A stretch of 64,000 nucleotides of DNA, taken from positions 1,550,001 through 1,614,000 of the forward strand of contig NZ_CP170723.1 in NCBI RefSeq assembly GCF_043099285.1, written 5' to 3'. This document shows, piece by piece, positions 16,083 to 24,664 of this stretch. Position numbers and translations under genes: made by a program. The notes below the pieces were generated by a model. The model worked only from the letters and a program-made list of their open reading frames with translations, made no database searches and was not told the origin of the DNA. Source of the stretch: Oryzobacter telluris. Its GTDB lineage: Bacteria; Actinomycetota; Actinomycetes; Actinomycetales; Dermatophilaceae. The stretch's first letter is position 1; every line of letters begins with the position of its first letter.

Positions 16083-16766
16083 TTACGCGGGGGTGGTCCC
16101 GACCACGCCCCCCGGGCCCGGGTCGGGCGCGTGGGCGGTGGCGTGGTCGACGACGTGGCGGGCCGCGAGGGCGCGGGCGTCCTCGGTGTTGGGGCCGGGC
16201 GGGGCGACGAAGACCGCCTCGCGGTAGTAGCGCAGCTCGGCGATGGACTCGCGGATGTCGGCGAGCGCCCGGTGTCCGCCGGTCTTGGTCGGTGCGGCGA
16301 AGTAGGCCCGCGGGAACCAGCGCCGGGAGAGCTCCTTGATGGAGGACACGTCGATGATCCGGTAGTGCAGGTGCGACTCCAGCTCGGGCATGTCGCGCAG
16401 GAGGAACGCGCGGTCGGTGGCGACGGTGTTGCCGCCGAGCGGTGCCTTGCCCTGCTCGGGGACGAAGGCACGCACGTAGTCGAGGACGAGCTGCTGCGCC
16501 GCCTCGAGGGTGGTGCCTGCGGCGAGCTGGTCGAGCAGACCGGAGGAGGTGTGCATCTCGCGCACGAAGTCGCCCATCTGGGCGAGCGCGGCGTCCGGCG
16601 GCCGGATGACGACGTCGACCCCCTCGCCGAGGACCGTCAGCTCGTAGTCGGTGACGAGGGCGGCGACCTCGACGAGCGCGTCGGTCTCGAGCGACAGCCC
16701 GGTCATCTCGCAGTCGATCCAGACGATGCGGTCGGTGGTGGCGCGGTCGGTCCCAGCGGTCGTCAT
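16083..16766 (-). CDS. orn: Oligoribonuclease Orn
   Basis: A 227-residue DEDDh 3'-5' exonuclease that degrades dinucleotides to mononucleotides, including pGpG from c-di-GMP turnover. The acidic residues are in WIDCEMTGL and in IDVSSIKEL, and the final catalytic region is HRALADIRESI. It carries about 30 extra residues at the C-terminus, a frequent actinobacterial feature. The ATG is fixed by a TAGCAT -10 (16774-16779) 7 bases upstream. It is divergent from prsW with a 71-bp shared promoter region. Confidence 0.95.
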   Translation of the reverse strand: MTTAGTDRATTDRIVWIDCEMTGLSLETDALVEVAALVTDYELTVLGEGVDVVIRPPDAALAQMGDFVREMHTSSGLLDQLAAGTTLEAAQQLVLDYVRAFVPEQGKAPLGGNTVATDRAFLLRDMPELESHLHYRIIDVSSIKELSRRWFPRAYFAAPTKTGGHRALADIRESIAELRYYREAVFVAPPGPNTEDARALAARHVVDHATAHAPDPGPGGVVGTTPA

Positions 16767-16773
16767 GGGGGCC

Positions 16774-16779
16774 ATGCTA
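16774..16779 (-). promoter_or_regulatory. -10 hexamer TAGCAT, leaderless orn promoter
   Basis: A minus-strand TAGCAT ends 7 bases before the orn ATG; no ribosome-binding site lies between. Confidence 0.5.
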
Positions 16780-16823
16780 GGCGGGCGGACCGTCGGGGCC
16801 TCCGCGAAGCACCACGGCTCCAC

Positions 16824-16829
16824 TAGGGT
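16824..16829 (+). promoter_or_regulatory. -10 hexamer TAGGGT, leaderless prsW promoter
   Basis: TAGGGT ends 8 bases before the ATG at 16838 and lies 45 bases from the divergent orn -10, so the two promoters are back to back. Confidence 0.5.
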
Positions 16830-16837
16830 CGTGCGCC

Positions 16838-18001
16838 ATGAGTGGGGACCTCGCGACGCAGCCCGCCGGCCCGTCGGTCGGCTCGAGCGGCACGGCACGA
16901 TCCGTCATCCGCCGCTGGGTGGTCACCGGGCTCATCGGGATCGGGTTCCTCCTCGCCGCGCTCGTCGTCGCCACGTACTTCGGCGCGGCGTTCGGGGTGC
17001 GCACGGCACTGCTCGCGCTCGTCGTCGCGATCATCCCGCTCGGTCTCGTCATCCCCGCGTTCCTCTGGCTCGACCGGTTCGAGGCCGAGCCGAACCGCTA
17101 CCTCGTGGGGGCGTTCCTGTGGGGCTCGCTCGTCGCGGCGCTCGTCGCGGCGGTCACCAACACCAGTGCCATCGCGGTGCTCCAGGCGACGTCCGACCCC
17201 GACTCCGCCCTCGCCGCGACCGCCGTCGTCGTCGCGCCCGTGGTCGAGGAGGCCACCAAGGGGCTGTTCATCCTCCTCGTCTGGTGGTTCCGGCGGCGCG
17301 AGTTCGACGGCATCACCGACGGCATGGTCTACGCGGGCGTCACCGCGGCCGGCTTCGCCTTCACCGAGAACATCCAGTACCTCGCCACGGCCTACTCCGA
17401 CGGTGGCGGCGACGGCCTCGGGGCGACCTTCGTCACCCGGTGCCTGCTCTCGCCGTTCGCGCACCCGATGTTCACGCTCCTCACCGGCGTCGGCATCGGC
17501 GTCGCGGCCACGAGCCGGACCTGGCTGCCGCGGATCCTCGCGCCGGTCGTGGGGTACGTCCTCGCGGTGCTCGCCCACGCGCTGTGGAACCTCGCCGCCG
17601 TCACGGGTGGGCAGGGGGTCGTCGTGGTCTACCTCCTCGTCGAGGTGCCCGTCTTCCTCGCCTTCGTCGCGTTCGTCGCCTGGGCCCGACGGCACGAGGG
17701 CCACCTCATCGGACAGTTCCTGCGGCCCTACTCCGACGCCGGCTGGCTCTCTCCCGGGGAGGTCGCGATGCTCGCCTCGATGACGCGGCGCCGCGAGGCG
17801 CGCCAGTGGGCGCGCGCCAACTCCGGGCGCACCGGGCTGGCCTCGATGCGCGCCTTCCAGGACGCCGCGAGCGAGCTCGCGCTGCTGCGCCGGCGGATGC
17901 ACCACTCGGCCGCCGACGCGCAGGCCGTGGAGCAGGAGCGCGTCCTGCTGCGCACCCTCACGGCCCGCCGGGCCGAGTTCATCGGCCTGCCCGTCACCTG
18001 A
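16838..18001 (+). CDS. PrsW-family intramembrane glutamic protease
   Basis: A 387-residue polytopic membrane protein. The family active-site residues are visible: Glu137-Glu138 in APVVEEATKG, Glu177 in FAFTENIQY and His209 in SPFAHPMFT, plus HALWN near the last helix. About eight transmembrane helices occupy residues 28-290, and a soluble, Arg/Ala-rich tail of about 100 residues follows. In Bacillus PrsW cleaves the anti-sigma factor RsiW; here the substrate is unknown and no sigma/anti-sigma pair is nearby. The start fits the leaderless promoter. Confidence 0.88.
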   Translation: MSGDLATQPAGPSVGSSGTARSVIRRWVVTGLIGIGFLLAALVVATYFGAAFGVRTALLALVVAIIPLGLVIPAFLWLDRFEAEPNRYLVGAFLWGSLVAALVAAVTNTSAIAVLQATSDPDSALAATAVVVAPVVEEATKGLFILLVWWFRRREFDGITDGMVYAGVTAAGFAFTENIQYLATAYSDGGGDGLGATFVTRCLLSPFAHPMFTLLTGVGIGVAATSRTWLPRILAPVVGYVLAVLAHALWNLAAVTGGQGVVVVYLLVEVPVFLAFVAFVAWARRHEGHLIGQFLRPYSDAGWLSPGEVAMLASMTRRREARQWARANSGRTGLASMRAFQDAASELALLRRRMHHSAADAQAVEQERVLLRTLTARRAEFIGLPVT

Positions 18002-18060
18002 CCTGCTCTGCCCGGACGGCCTCGCCGTCCCGCGCCCCTGACCGACCCGGAAGGACCCCC

Positions 18061-19275
18061 GTGACCGACGCCCTCGCCATCTCCCAGCGGCTCGGAGCCG
18101 AGCTCGTCGACCTGCGACGGGCCCTGCACCGCATCCCCGAGCTCGGCCTGCACCTGCCCGAGACCCAGCAGATGGTGCTCGACGCGCTCGACGGCATCGA
18201 CCTCGAGGTGACCACGGGGGAGTCCCTCAGCTCGGTCGTCGCCGTGCTGCGCGGACGGGCCCCGCACGAGGGCGAGCGTCCGGTGGTGCTGCTGCGCGGC
18301 GACATGGACGGCCTGCCGGTCACCGAGGAGGTCGACGTCGACTACGCCTCGCAGCGCCCCGGCACGATGCACGCCTGCGGGCACGACCTGCACGTCGCCG
18401 GTCTGGTCGGCGCCGCCCGCATCCTCGACGAGCTGCGCGACGAGCTGGTCGGCGACGTCGTCCTGATGTTCCAGCCCGCGGAGGAGGGCCCCGGCGGGGC
18501 CGAGCCGATGATCCGCGAGGGGCTGCTCGAGGCCGCGGGCCGGCGGGTGGATGCCGCCTACGCCGTGCACGTGTACTCGGCCGACTACCCGCGGGGGACC
18601 TGGTTCGGGCGCCCGGGCCCGCTCATGGCCGCGGCCGACGAGGTGCACGTCGTCGTGCGCGGGCTGGGCGGCCACGGCTCGGCGCCCGAGAAGACCCGCG
18701 ACCCGGTGCCCGTGGCGTGCGAGATCGTGCTGGCCTTCCACACCGCGGTGACGCGGCAGTTCACGGTCTGGGACCCGGTGGTCCTCACCGTCGGCAGGAT
18801 CGCCGCGGGGACCAAGGACAACATCATCCCGGACGACGCCCACGTCGAGGCGACCCTGCGGACCTTCTCCAGGGAGCACCGCGCCAAGGCCCACGAGGTC
18901 GTGACCCGGGTGGCGGAGCACGTCGCGGCGGCGCACGGCATGACCGCAGAGGTCACCATCGGCAACGGCTACCCGGTCACCGTCAACGACGAGGCCGAGT
19001 TCGACTTCGCGAAGGCGACGGTCACCGACCTGTTCGGCGAGGACCGCTGGGCCGACATGGTCAACCCGGAGGCCGGCTCCGAGGACATGTCGTTCGTCCT
19101 CGACGAAGTGCCCGGCTGCTACCTCAACATCGGGGCGGCGGTGCACGAGGACCTCACCATCGTCGAGGACAACCACTCGCCCCGGGCGGCATTCGACGAC
19201 TCGGTGGTCCCGGACGTCGCGGCCGCGCTGGCCGAGCTCGCCCTGCGCCGCACGCGGCAGCTCGCGGCGCGCTGA
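18061..19275 (+). CDS. M20-family metallo-amidohydrolase
   Basis: A 404-residue cytoplasmic zinc hydrolase of the aminoacylase/hippurate hydrolase (amidohydrolase) group. LRGDMDGLPV and MHACGHDLHVAGL hold the metal ligands, FQPAEEGPGG the catalytic Glu pair, and the lid domain (MAAADEVHVVVRGLGGHGS) and ETD-like NPEAGSEDMSFVL follow. Length is normal. The GTG start follows GGAAGGA. It may share transcription with prsW, whose stop is 59 bases upstream. The natural substrate, an N-acyl amino acid or peptide, is not determinable. Confidence 0.9.
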   Translation: MTDALAISQRLGAELVDLRRALHRIPELGLHLPETQQMVLDALDGIDLEVTTGESLSSVVAVLRGRAPHEGERPVVLLRGDMDGLPVTEEVDVDYASQRPGTMHACGHDLHVAGLVGAARILDELRDELVGDVVLMFQPAEEGPGGAEPMIREGLLEAAGRRVDAAYAVHVYSADYPRGTWFGRPGPLMAAADEVHVVVRGLGGHGSAPEKTRDPVPVACEIVLAFHTAVTRQFTVWDPVVLTVGRIAAGTKDNIIPDDAHVEATLRTFSREHRAKAHEVVTRVAEHVAAAHGMTAEVTIGNGYPVTVNDEAEFDFAKATVTDLFGEDRWADMVNPEAGSEDMSFVLDEVPGCYLNIGAAVHEDLTIVEDNHSPRAAFDDSVVPDVAAALAELALRRTRQLAAR

Positions 19276-19296
19276 CACCGCGGTCCGGGCCGCACC

Positions 19297-19302
19297 TAGA
19301 CT
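19297..19302 (+). promoter_or_regulatory. -10 hexamer TAGACT for tRNA-Arg
   Basis: TAGACT lies 31 bases before the tRNA 5' end, in the short gap after the amidohydrolase gene; it would give a 5' leader of about 25 bases removed by RNase P. Confidence 0.35.
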
Positions 19303-19333
19303 GGCGTGCGGCGTCCGGCGACGGGTGCCGCAC

Positions 19334-19407
19334 GCCCCCGTAGCTCAGCCGGATAGAGCAAGAGCCTTCTAATCTCGAGGTCGCAGGTTCGAGTCCTGCC
19401 GGGGGCA
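19334..19407 (+). tRNA. tRNA-Arg (anticodon UCU)
   Basis: 74 bases. Acceptor GCCCCCG/CGGGGGC, D-stem GCTC/GAGC and T-stem GCAGG/CCTGC are perfect. The anticodon loop is CTTCTAA. As read, the anticodon stem AGAGC/TCTCG has mismatches at both its ends (A27-G43 and C31-U39), leaving three central pairs. CCA is not encoded. The gene is followed by repeats that contain copies of its last nine bases. Confidence 0.9.
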
Positions 19408-19421
19408 CAGGACGGACCGCA

Positions 19422-19593
19422 GCGACGGAGTCGCAGCGGTCGAGCTGTGACCCCGGCAGAAGCACCAGGCGCTCGAACGGAGTGAGAGCGCCGACGGGGG
19501 CACCCCACGCGACGGAGTCGATTGCGGCTGCGCCGTGCCCCGGGCAGAAGCACCAGGCGCTCGAACGGAGTGAGAGCGCCGACGGGGGCACCC
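19422..19593. repeat. Two-copy ~88-bp tandem repeat flanking tRNA-Arg
   Basis: Unit 1 starts at 19422 and unit 2 at 19509 with the shared GCGACGGAGTCG. Each unit ends in an identical 51-base block (19455-19505 and 19543-19593). Each block holds a hairpin with 7-bp arms (GGCGCTC/GAGCGCC) and finishes with CGGGGGCAC, the last nine bases of the tRNA. The blocks are 88 bases apart and the starts 87, so one base differs in length. The rest of this 228-bp gap up to the FkbM gene holds no gene. Confidence 0.85.
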
Positions 19594-19635
19594 GATACGG
19601 GGCGAAAGCGTCGCTCTCTCCGACAGGATGAGCAG

Positions 19636-20481
19636 ATGAACTGGCTCAGGCGCTTCGCGTCGCTTCCGGGGGTCCGCGCGGTCCTGCTCCACCCGCCGGT
19701 GCGCCGACGGGTGGCCGCCGTGCTGGCGCTGCGCTTCCTCGTCGCCGCCCGCGTGACGACGACCCCGCTGGCCCTGCTCCTCGGCGAGGTGACCCGCCGC
19801 GGGTCGATCCGCACCTACCGTCTGCGCGAGGGTGGCCTGCCGGTCTCGCTGCAGCACGGCCGCGACGTCGAGGCCCTCTTCGAGCTGTTCGTCCGGGGCG
19901 AGTACGAGCCTCCCGCGCCGCTCGCCGCGCGGCTGCACGCCGACAGGGTGCGTGGCGTCCTCGACGTCGGGGCCAACGTCGGGATGTTCGCGGCCTGGGC
20001 GAGCCGGCGCTGGCCCGCCGCCGAGATCACCTGCTACGAGCCCGACCCGGCGAACACGCAGGTGCTGCGGACCTGGGTCCACGAGAGCGGCCGACCCGTG
20101 ACCGTCGTGGAGGCCGCGGCCTCCACCACCGCGGGCACCATGACCTTCCTCGAGGGCCTGGGCAGCGGCTCGCGCCTGACGACCGCCGACGAGGCCGACC
20201 GGCCCGGCACCACCGTCGACACCGTCGACGTCCTGCCCGCCTTCGCCGCCGCGGACCTGGTGAAGATGGACATCGAGGGCGGCGAGTGGCCGATCCTCGC
20301 CGACCCACGGCTGGCCGACTGCGGTCCGCTCGTCCTCGTCATCGAGTACCACCGCGTGGGGGCACCGTCGCTGCCCGCCGGTGAGGCCGCGCGCCGGCTC
20401 CTCGAGGGGGCCGGCTTCACCGTGGGCCACGTGACCCCCAACCACTGGGGCCACGGGACGATGTGGGCCTGGAAGGACTGA
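19636..20481 (+). CDS. FkbM-family methyltransferase
   Basis: A 281-residue SAM-dependent O-methyltransferase. SAM motif I is VLDVGANVGMFAAWAS, followed by ITCYEPDPAN and the family-typical VKMDIEGGEWPIL. The N-terminal 70 residues are basic and hydrophobic and may associate with membrane. FkbM enzymes methylate hydroxyls of sugars or natural products; given the many glycosyltransferases around, a sugar target is plausible but unproven. ATG 19636 is chosen because the upstream sequence belongs to the tRNA-associated repeats. It converges with thpR 7 bases away, with a small CTGAGC/GCTCAG hairpin over both stops. Confidence 0.83.
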   Translation: MNWLRRFASLPGVRAVLLHPPVRRRVAAVLALRFLVAARVTTTPLALLLGEVTRRGSIRTYRLREGGLPVSLQHGRDVEALFELFVRGEYEPPAPLAARLHADRVRGVLDVGANVGMFAAWASRRWPAAEITCYEPDPANTQVLRTWVHESGRPVTVVEAAASTTAGTMTFLEGLGSGSRLTTADEADRPGTTVDTVDVLPAFAAADLVKMDIEGGEWPILADPRLADCGPLVLVIEYHRVGAPSLPAGEAARRLLEGAGFTVGHVTPNHWGHGTMWAWKD

Positions 20482-20488
20482 GCCGGGC

Positions 20489-21046
20489 TCAGCCGCCGAG
20501 GGGGAGGCGGGCGAGCACCTCGTGGCGCGGCCGGTGGCCGCGCTCCCTGGGCACGTGCGAGGCGACCACGGCGACGTCCTCCACCGTCCACGACGGGCTC
20601 CGGTGGGTGTCGAGGACGCGCACCCACCGGGTGGCGTCGGCCGGGCGGGGGAGACGGGCGAGGGTCACGTGCGGCCGGAACGGGCCGCCCTCCGGCGCGC
20701 CACCGGCGACGGCACAGGCCGAGCGGATGCCCTGGGCGAGCGGGATGAGGGCGTCGCCGCCCTCGACCCCGGCGTAGAGGACCCGCGCGCGCGAGACGTC
20801 GGGGAAGCAGCCACCACCGGTGAGGGACAACGGGATCGGTGCGGTCCGCGCAGCCACCACCGCCACGCCCTCGACGAGGTCCTCGACGACCCGCTCGGGG
20901 GCGTCGGCCATGAAGGCGAGCGTCACGTGCCACTGCGCCGGGGGCGACCAGCGCAGTGCCGCACCGCTGTCGCGCCGGACGTCGAGGAAGTCGTCGAGGT
21001 CCTCGACCACGGCCTCCGGGAGCAGCACCGCGACGAACAGACGCAT
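20489..21046 (-). CDS. thpR: RNA 2',3'-cyclic phosphodiesterase (2'-5' RNA ligase family)
   Basis: A 185-residue member of the 2H phosphoesterase family, which opens 2',3'-cyclic phosphates at RNA or tRNA ends. The two catalytic HxT motifs are His40-Val-Thr42 in WHVTLAF and His126-Val-Thr128 in PHVTLAR, about 86 residues apart as expected. The N-terminal MRLFVAVLLPE is typical of the family. Divergent from the dynamin-like gene with 78 bases between. The physiological RNA substrate in bacteria is not established. Confidence 0.9.
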   Translation of the reverse strand: MRLFVAVLLPEAVVEDLDDFLDVRRDSGAALRWSPPAQWHVTLAFMADAPERVVEDLVEGVAVVAARTAPIPLSLTGGGCFPDVSRARVLYAGVEGGDALIPLAQGIRSACAVAGGAPEGGPFRPHVTLARLPRPADATRWVRVLDTHRSPSWTVEDVAVVASHVPRERGHRPRHEVLARLPLGG

Positions 21047-21112
21047 GCCGACATCATCGCGGAGGTGCCCGCCGCGCCCCGGCCAATGGCGAGCGGGTCG
21101 TGCTCAGGTCGT

Positions 21113-21118
21113 TAGGCT
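21113..21118 (+). promoter_or_regulatory. -10 hexamer TAGGCT, leaderless promoter of the dynamin-like pair
   Basis: TAGGCT ends 6 bases before the GTG at 21125. It should drive both GTPase genes. Confidence 0.5.
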
Positions 21119-21124
21119 TGGGGG

Positions 21125-22834
21125 GTGACAGTGGTCGGGGACGTGGAGGCTCTGGTCTCCGCCGTCGAGACCCTGCGGGAGGCCGTCGACCGGGCCAGCC
21201 TCCCTCTCGACGTGCCGACACGGGCCCGTGCCGAGGCCTCGCGCCGGGCGCTCCTGCAGCAGCTCGACGACTACGTCGTGCCGCGCCTGCGCTCCCTCGA
21301 CGCCCCGCTCCTCGCCGTCGTCGGCGGCTCCACGGGGGCGGGCAAGTCGACCCTCGTGAACTCCGTCGTCGGCGAGCGGGTCAGCCGGTCCGGCGTGCTG
21401 CGGCCCACCACCACCTCGCCCGTCCTCGTCCACCACCCCGACGACCGGCACTGGTTCGAGGACGCGCGCATCCTCCCCGACCTCGCCCGGGTCACCGGCG
21501 GGACCGTCGACGACGAGCAGCACGGCACGGTGCGGCTCGTGTCGTCCACCGCCCTGCCGGCCGGGATGGCGCTGCTCGACGCCCCGGACATCGACTCGGT
21601 CGTCTCGGCCAACCGGGCGATCGCCACCCAGCTCCTCGCGGCCGCCGACCTGTGGCTCTTCGTCACCACCGCCGCGCGCTACGCCGACGCCGTGCCGTGG
21701 GACCTGCTGCGCACCGCCGCCGACCGCGGCACCGCCGTGGCCATCGTCCTCGACCGCATCCCGCCCGAGGCCGTCGACGAGATCCGGCCGCACCTCGCGG
21801 CGATGCTGCGCGAGCAGGGCCTGCCCACCGCCCCGATCTTCACCGTCCCCGAGACGACCCTCACCGCCGACGGCCGCCTCCCCGACGACGCCGTCGCCCG
21901 GCTCAGCGCCTGGCTGCAGGCGCTGGCGGGCGACGCCCGCGCCCGCTCCATCGTCGTGGGGCAGACGCTGCGCGGTGCCGTCGAGTCGCTGTCGGGGCGC
22001 ACCGCCGAGCTCGTCGTCGCCAGCCGCGACCAGCAGGACGCGGCGGCCGCGCTGCGCCGCGCGACCGACGACGCCTTCGCCGACGCCCGGCGCCGCGTCG
22101 CCGACGGGATGACCGACGGCACCCTCCTGCGCGGCGAGGTCCTGGCCCGCTGGCAGGAGTTCGTCGGCACGGGCGAGTTCTTCCGCCAGGTGGAGTCCAC
22201 CATCTCGCGCTGGCGCGACCGCCTCACCGCCGTGGTCAAGGGCGTGCCGCCGCCCTCCGGCTCGCTCGGCGAGGCGCTGCACACCGGGGTGGCCGCCCTG
22301 CTCGTCTCCAACACCGAGGCCGCGACGGCCGAGACCGTGCGGGCCTGGCGCCGCCTGCCCGGCGGGCCGGCGGTGCTGCGCGACCACCCGGCGCTGGCCA
22401 AGCCGTCGGCCGACCTCGGCACCGACATCGAGCGCCTCGTGCGCGACTGGCAGGGCGACGTCCTCGAGCTGGTCCGCGCCGAGGGGGCGGGTCGGCGCAC
22501 CAACGCCCGCATCGCCGCCTACGGGGTCAACGCGATCGGGCTGTTCCTCATGCTCGTCGCGTTCAGCAGCACGGGCGGGCTCGTCGGGGCCGAGATCGGC
22601 ATCGCGGGCGGGACCGCCCTGCTGGCGCAGCGCGTCCTCGAGGCGATCTTCGGCGACCAGGCGGTCCGTGACATGGCGTCCAAGGCCCGCGCCCGCCTCC
22701 TCGAGCTGGCCGACGAGCTGTACGAGGTCGAGGAGTCGCGCTACGCGGCGGCCCTCGCCGACAGCGTCGCCCCCGCCGACCAAGCGGTCCGGCTGTCCAC
22801 CGCGGCGGCCCGGGTCCGGGCGGTGGTGCGGTGA
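21125..22834 (+). CDS. Dynamin-like large GTPase (first of a pair)
   Basis: A 569-residue bacterial dynamin-superfamily GTPase. The P-loop GGSTGAGKS is at residues 67-75, the switch-I threonines are in RPTTTSPV, DAPDIDS provides the G3 motif and VLDR the G4-like position. A helical middle domain of about 250 residues follows. Near 468-505 is a hydrophobic, glycine-rich segment (LFLMLVAFSSTGGL, EIGIAGGTALLA) that probably inserts in the membrane like a dynamin paddle. It overlaps the second GTPase by 4 bases. In Streptomyces a comparable DynA/DynB pair supports septation; a membrane-remodelling role here is inferred. Confidence 0.83.
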   Translation: MTVVGDVEALVSAVETLREAVDRASLPLDVPTRARAEASRRALLQQLDDYVVPRLRSLDAPLLAVVGGSTGAGKSTLVNSVVGERVSRSGVLRPTTTSPVLVHHPDDRHWFEDARILPDLARVTGGTVDDEQHGTVRLVSSTALPAGMALLDAPDIDSVVSANRAIATQLLAAADLWLFVTTAARYADAVPWDLLRTAADRGTAVAIVLDRIPPEAVDEIRPHLAAMLREQGLPTAPIFTVPETTLTADGRLPDDAVARLSAWLQALAGDARARSIVVGQTLRGAVESLSGRTAELVVASRDQQDAAAALRRATDDAFADARRRVADGMTDGTLLRGEVLARWQEFVGTGEFFRQVESTISRWRDRLTAVVKGVPPPSGSLGEALHTGVAALLVSNTEAATAETVRAWRRLPGGPAVLRDHPALAKPSADLGTDIERLVRDWQGDVLELVRAEGAGRRTNARIAAYGVNAIGLFLMLVAFSSTGGLVGAEIGIAGGTALLAQRVLEAIFGDQAVRDMASKARARLLELADELYEVEESRYAAALADSVAPADQAVRLSTAAARVRAVVR

Positions 22835-24495
22835 GCCCGCTGCGCATGGGCACGGCCCGTGGCGCCGTCGTGTCGCCCGAGCAGCTCGCGGCCGCCGCCG
22901 ACGCCCTCTCCGCCGCCGTCTCCGCCGGCGGCGAGCAGCTGCCCGCGCCCGAGCGCCAGCGCGCCGACGCCGTCGTGGCGAAGGTCGCCGAGCGCACCGC
23001 CCTCGTCGGTGGGCACACCGTCGTCGCCCTCGCGGGGGCGACCGGCAGCGGCAAGTCCTCCCTCTTCAACGCCCTCGTCGGCAGCGACGTCGCCAAGGTC
23101 GGGGTCCGCCGGCCCACCACCTCCACCCCGACCGCCGCGGTCTGGGGCGGCGAGCCCGCCGGCGAGCTCCTCGACTGGCTCGGGGTCGGCACCCGCCACC
23201 TCGTCGGCAGCGAGCCGGCGGAAGGCGCGCAGGTTGGTTCCCTCGACGGCCTCGTCCTGCTCGACCTCCCCGACTTCGACTCGCGGGAGGTGACCCACCG
23301 CGAGGAGGCCGACCGCGTCCTCGAGCTCGTCGACCTCTTCGTCTGGGTCACCGACCCCCAGAAGTACGCCGACGCCAGGCTCCACGACGACCACGTCGCC
23401 GCCCTGTCCACCCACGAGGCGGTGACGATGGTCGTGCTCAACCAGTCCGACCGGCTCACCCCGCCGCAGGTGCAGCAGTGCCGTGCCGACCTCGTGCGGC
23501 TGATGGAGCGCGACGGCGTCCCCGGGGTCACCGTGATGGCGACGTCGGTGGCCACCGGCCAGGGCGTCGACGAGCTGAGGCAGCGGCTCGCCAACGCCGT
23601 CGCGGCCCGCACGGCCGCGCGCTCGCGGCTGGCCGGCGACGTGCGCTCGGCCGCCGGGTCCCTGTCCGAGCACGTGTCGCCGACCGAGGGGGGTGTCGAC
23701 GCCGCCACCCGCGACGAGCTGCTCGACGCCCTCGCCCGCAGCGCCGGGGTGCCCACGGTGGTCGAGGCCGTCCGTCGCGACCACCGGATGGAGGCCGTCG
23801 CGGCCACGGGCTGGCCGTTCACCCGCTGGGTGCAGCGCTTCAAGGCCCGTCCGCTGCGCCGGCTGCGGCTCGACGGCCGCGACATCCGGGTGTCGGCGGC
23901 CGACGTGCGCTCGGTGCTGGGGCGCTCCTCGCTCCCGCCGCCGTCGCCCGCGGCCCGCGCCGCGGTCGACATCGCGACCCGCCGCCTCGGCGACCGCGCC
24001 GGGGAGGGCCTGCCCACCCCGTGGGCCGAGGCCGTGGAGCGCGCCGCGACGCCGGGCGCCAGCCTCACCGACGCCCTCGACCAGGCGGTCGTCGGCACCT
24101 CGCTGTTCTCGCGGTCGCCCGTGTGGTGGCGCGTGGTCGGGCTCGGCCAGCTGCTGCTGGCCGGCGCGGCGGTCGCCGGGTTCCTCTGGCTCGCGCTGTA
24201 CGTCGTGCTCGGGTGGCTGCAGCTCGACTCGATCGTGGGTGAGCCCCCGACGTGGGGCGTGCTCCCGGTGCCGGCCGTGCTGCTCGTCGGCGGGCTGCTC
24301 GCCGGGGTGCTGCTGGCCGCGATCTCGCGGTGGCTGGCCGCGATCGGGGCGCGCCGCCGGGGCCGGGTCATGGACGCACGCCTGCGCGCCGCCATCGAGG
24401 TCGTGGCGCAGGAGCACATCGTGCAGCCGGTCGAGCGGGTGCTCGAGCGGCACGGCGCGACGCGCGGGGCGCTGGCCCGCGCCGCCGGCGTCTGA
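22831..24495 (+). CDS. YfjP-like/dynamin-type GTPase with membrane anchors (second of a pair)
   Basis: A 554-residue GTPase. The P-loop GATGSGKS is at residues 69-76, switch I is RRPTTSTPT, G3 is LDLPDFDS and G4 resembles NQSD. The middle region is helical. Two strong transmembrane helices lie near 433-455 and 474-497, separated by a short polar loop, and a basic cytoplasmic tail follows. Its GTG overlaps the stop of the first GTPase (GTGA), so stoichiometric production is likely. By analogy with paired bacterial dynamins, the two may form a heteromeric membrane complex; which septal or vesicle process they serve is unknown. Confidence 0.82.
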   Translation: MSPLRMGTARGAVVSPEQLAAAADALSAAVSAGGEQLPAPERQRADAVVAKVAERTALVGGHTVVALAGATGSGKSSLFNALVGSDVAKVGVRRPTTSTPTAAVWGGEPAGELLDWLGVGTRHLVGSEPAEGAQVGSLDGLVLLDLPDFDSREVTHREEADRVLELVDLFVWVTDPQKYADARLHDDHVAALSTHEAVTMVVLNQSDRLTPPQVQQCRADLVRLMERDGVPGVTVMATSVATGQGVDELRQRLANAVAARTAARSRLAGDVRSAAGSLSEHVSPTEGGVDAATRDELLDALARSAGVPTVVEAVRRDHRMEAVAATGWPFTRWVQRFKARPLRRLRLDGRDIRVSAADVRSVLGRSSLPPPSPAARAAVDIATRRLGDRAGEGLPTPWAEAVERAATPGASLTDALDQAVVGTSLFSRSPVWWRVVGLGQLLLAGAAVAGFLWLALYVVLGWLQLDSIVGEPPTWGVLPVPAVLLVGGLLAGVLLAAISRWLAAIGARRRGRVMDARLRAAIEVVAQEHIVQPVERVLERHGATRGALARAAGV

Positions 24496-24538
24496 CGCCT
24501 CCGGGGCCGCGCCGCGCCGAGCCGCCGACGACGGGCCG

Positions 24539-24576
24539 TCGTCCACAGGGCGCTCTCGCCGAGGTCGTCGTCCACA
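24539..24576. promoter_or_regulatory. Two DnaA-box-like direct repeats upstream of ssb
   Basis: TCGTCCACA occurs at 24539-24547 and 24568-24576, inside a shared 13-mer, 29 bases apart. The actinobacterial DnaA box is TTGTCCACA, so each copy has one mismatch. They lie in the 169-bp gap before the ssb paralogue, which otherwise shows only its ribosome-binding site. Confidence 0.35.
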
Positions 24577-24664
24577 GGTCCCGGGTCGACCGTTGCCCCC
24601 GGCCTGCCGGCCGGTGATGGTGGACCCGTGGCCCCGACGAGCGGGGCCGAGGGAGGGACGCAGC

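Noticed and set aside
19334..19635. Integrated mobile element at the tRNA-Arg site
   Set aside because: Only the nine-base 3' end is repeated, the repeats are 88 bases apart, and no integrase, relaxase or phage gene is present.
19154..20454. Minus-strand frames across tRNA-Arg and its repeats encoding PPAGLEPATSRL-like and GALTPFERLVLLPG-like peptides
   Set aside because: These peptides come from translating the tRNA and the tandem repeats; such entries are common annotation artefacts next to tRNA genes.
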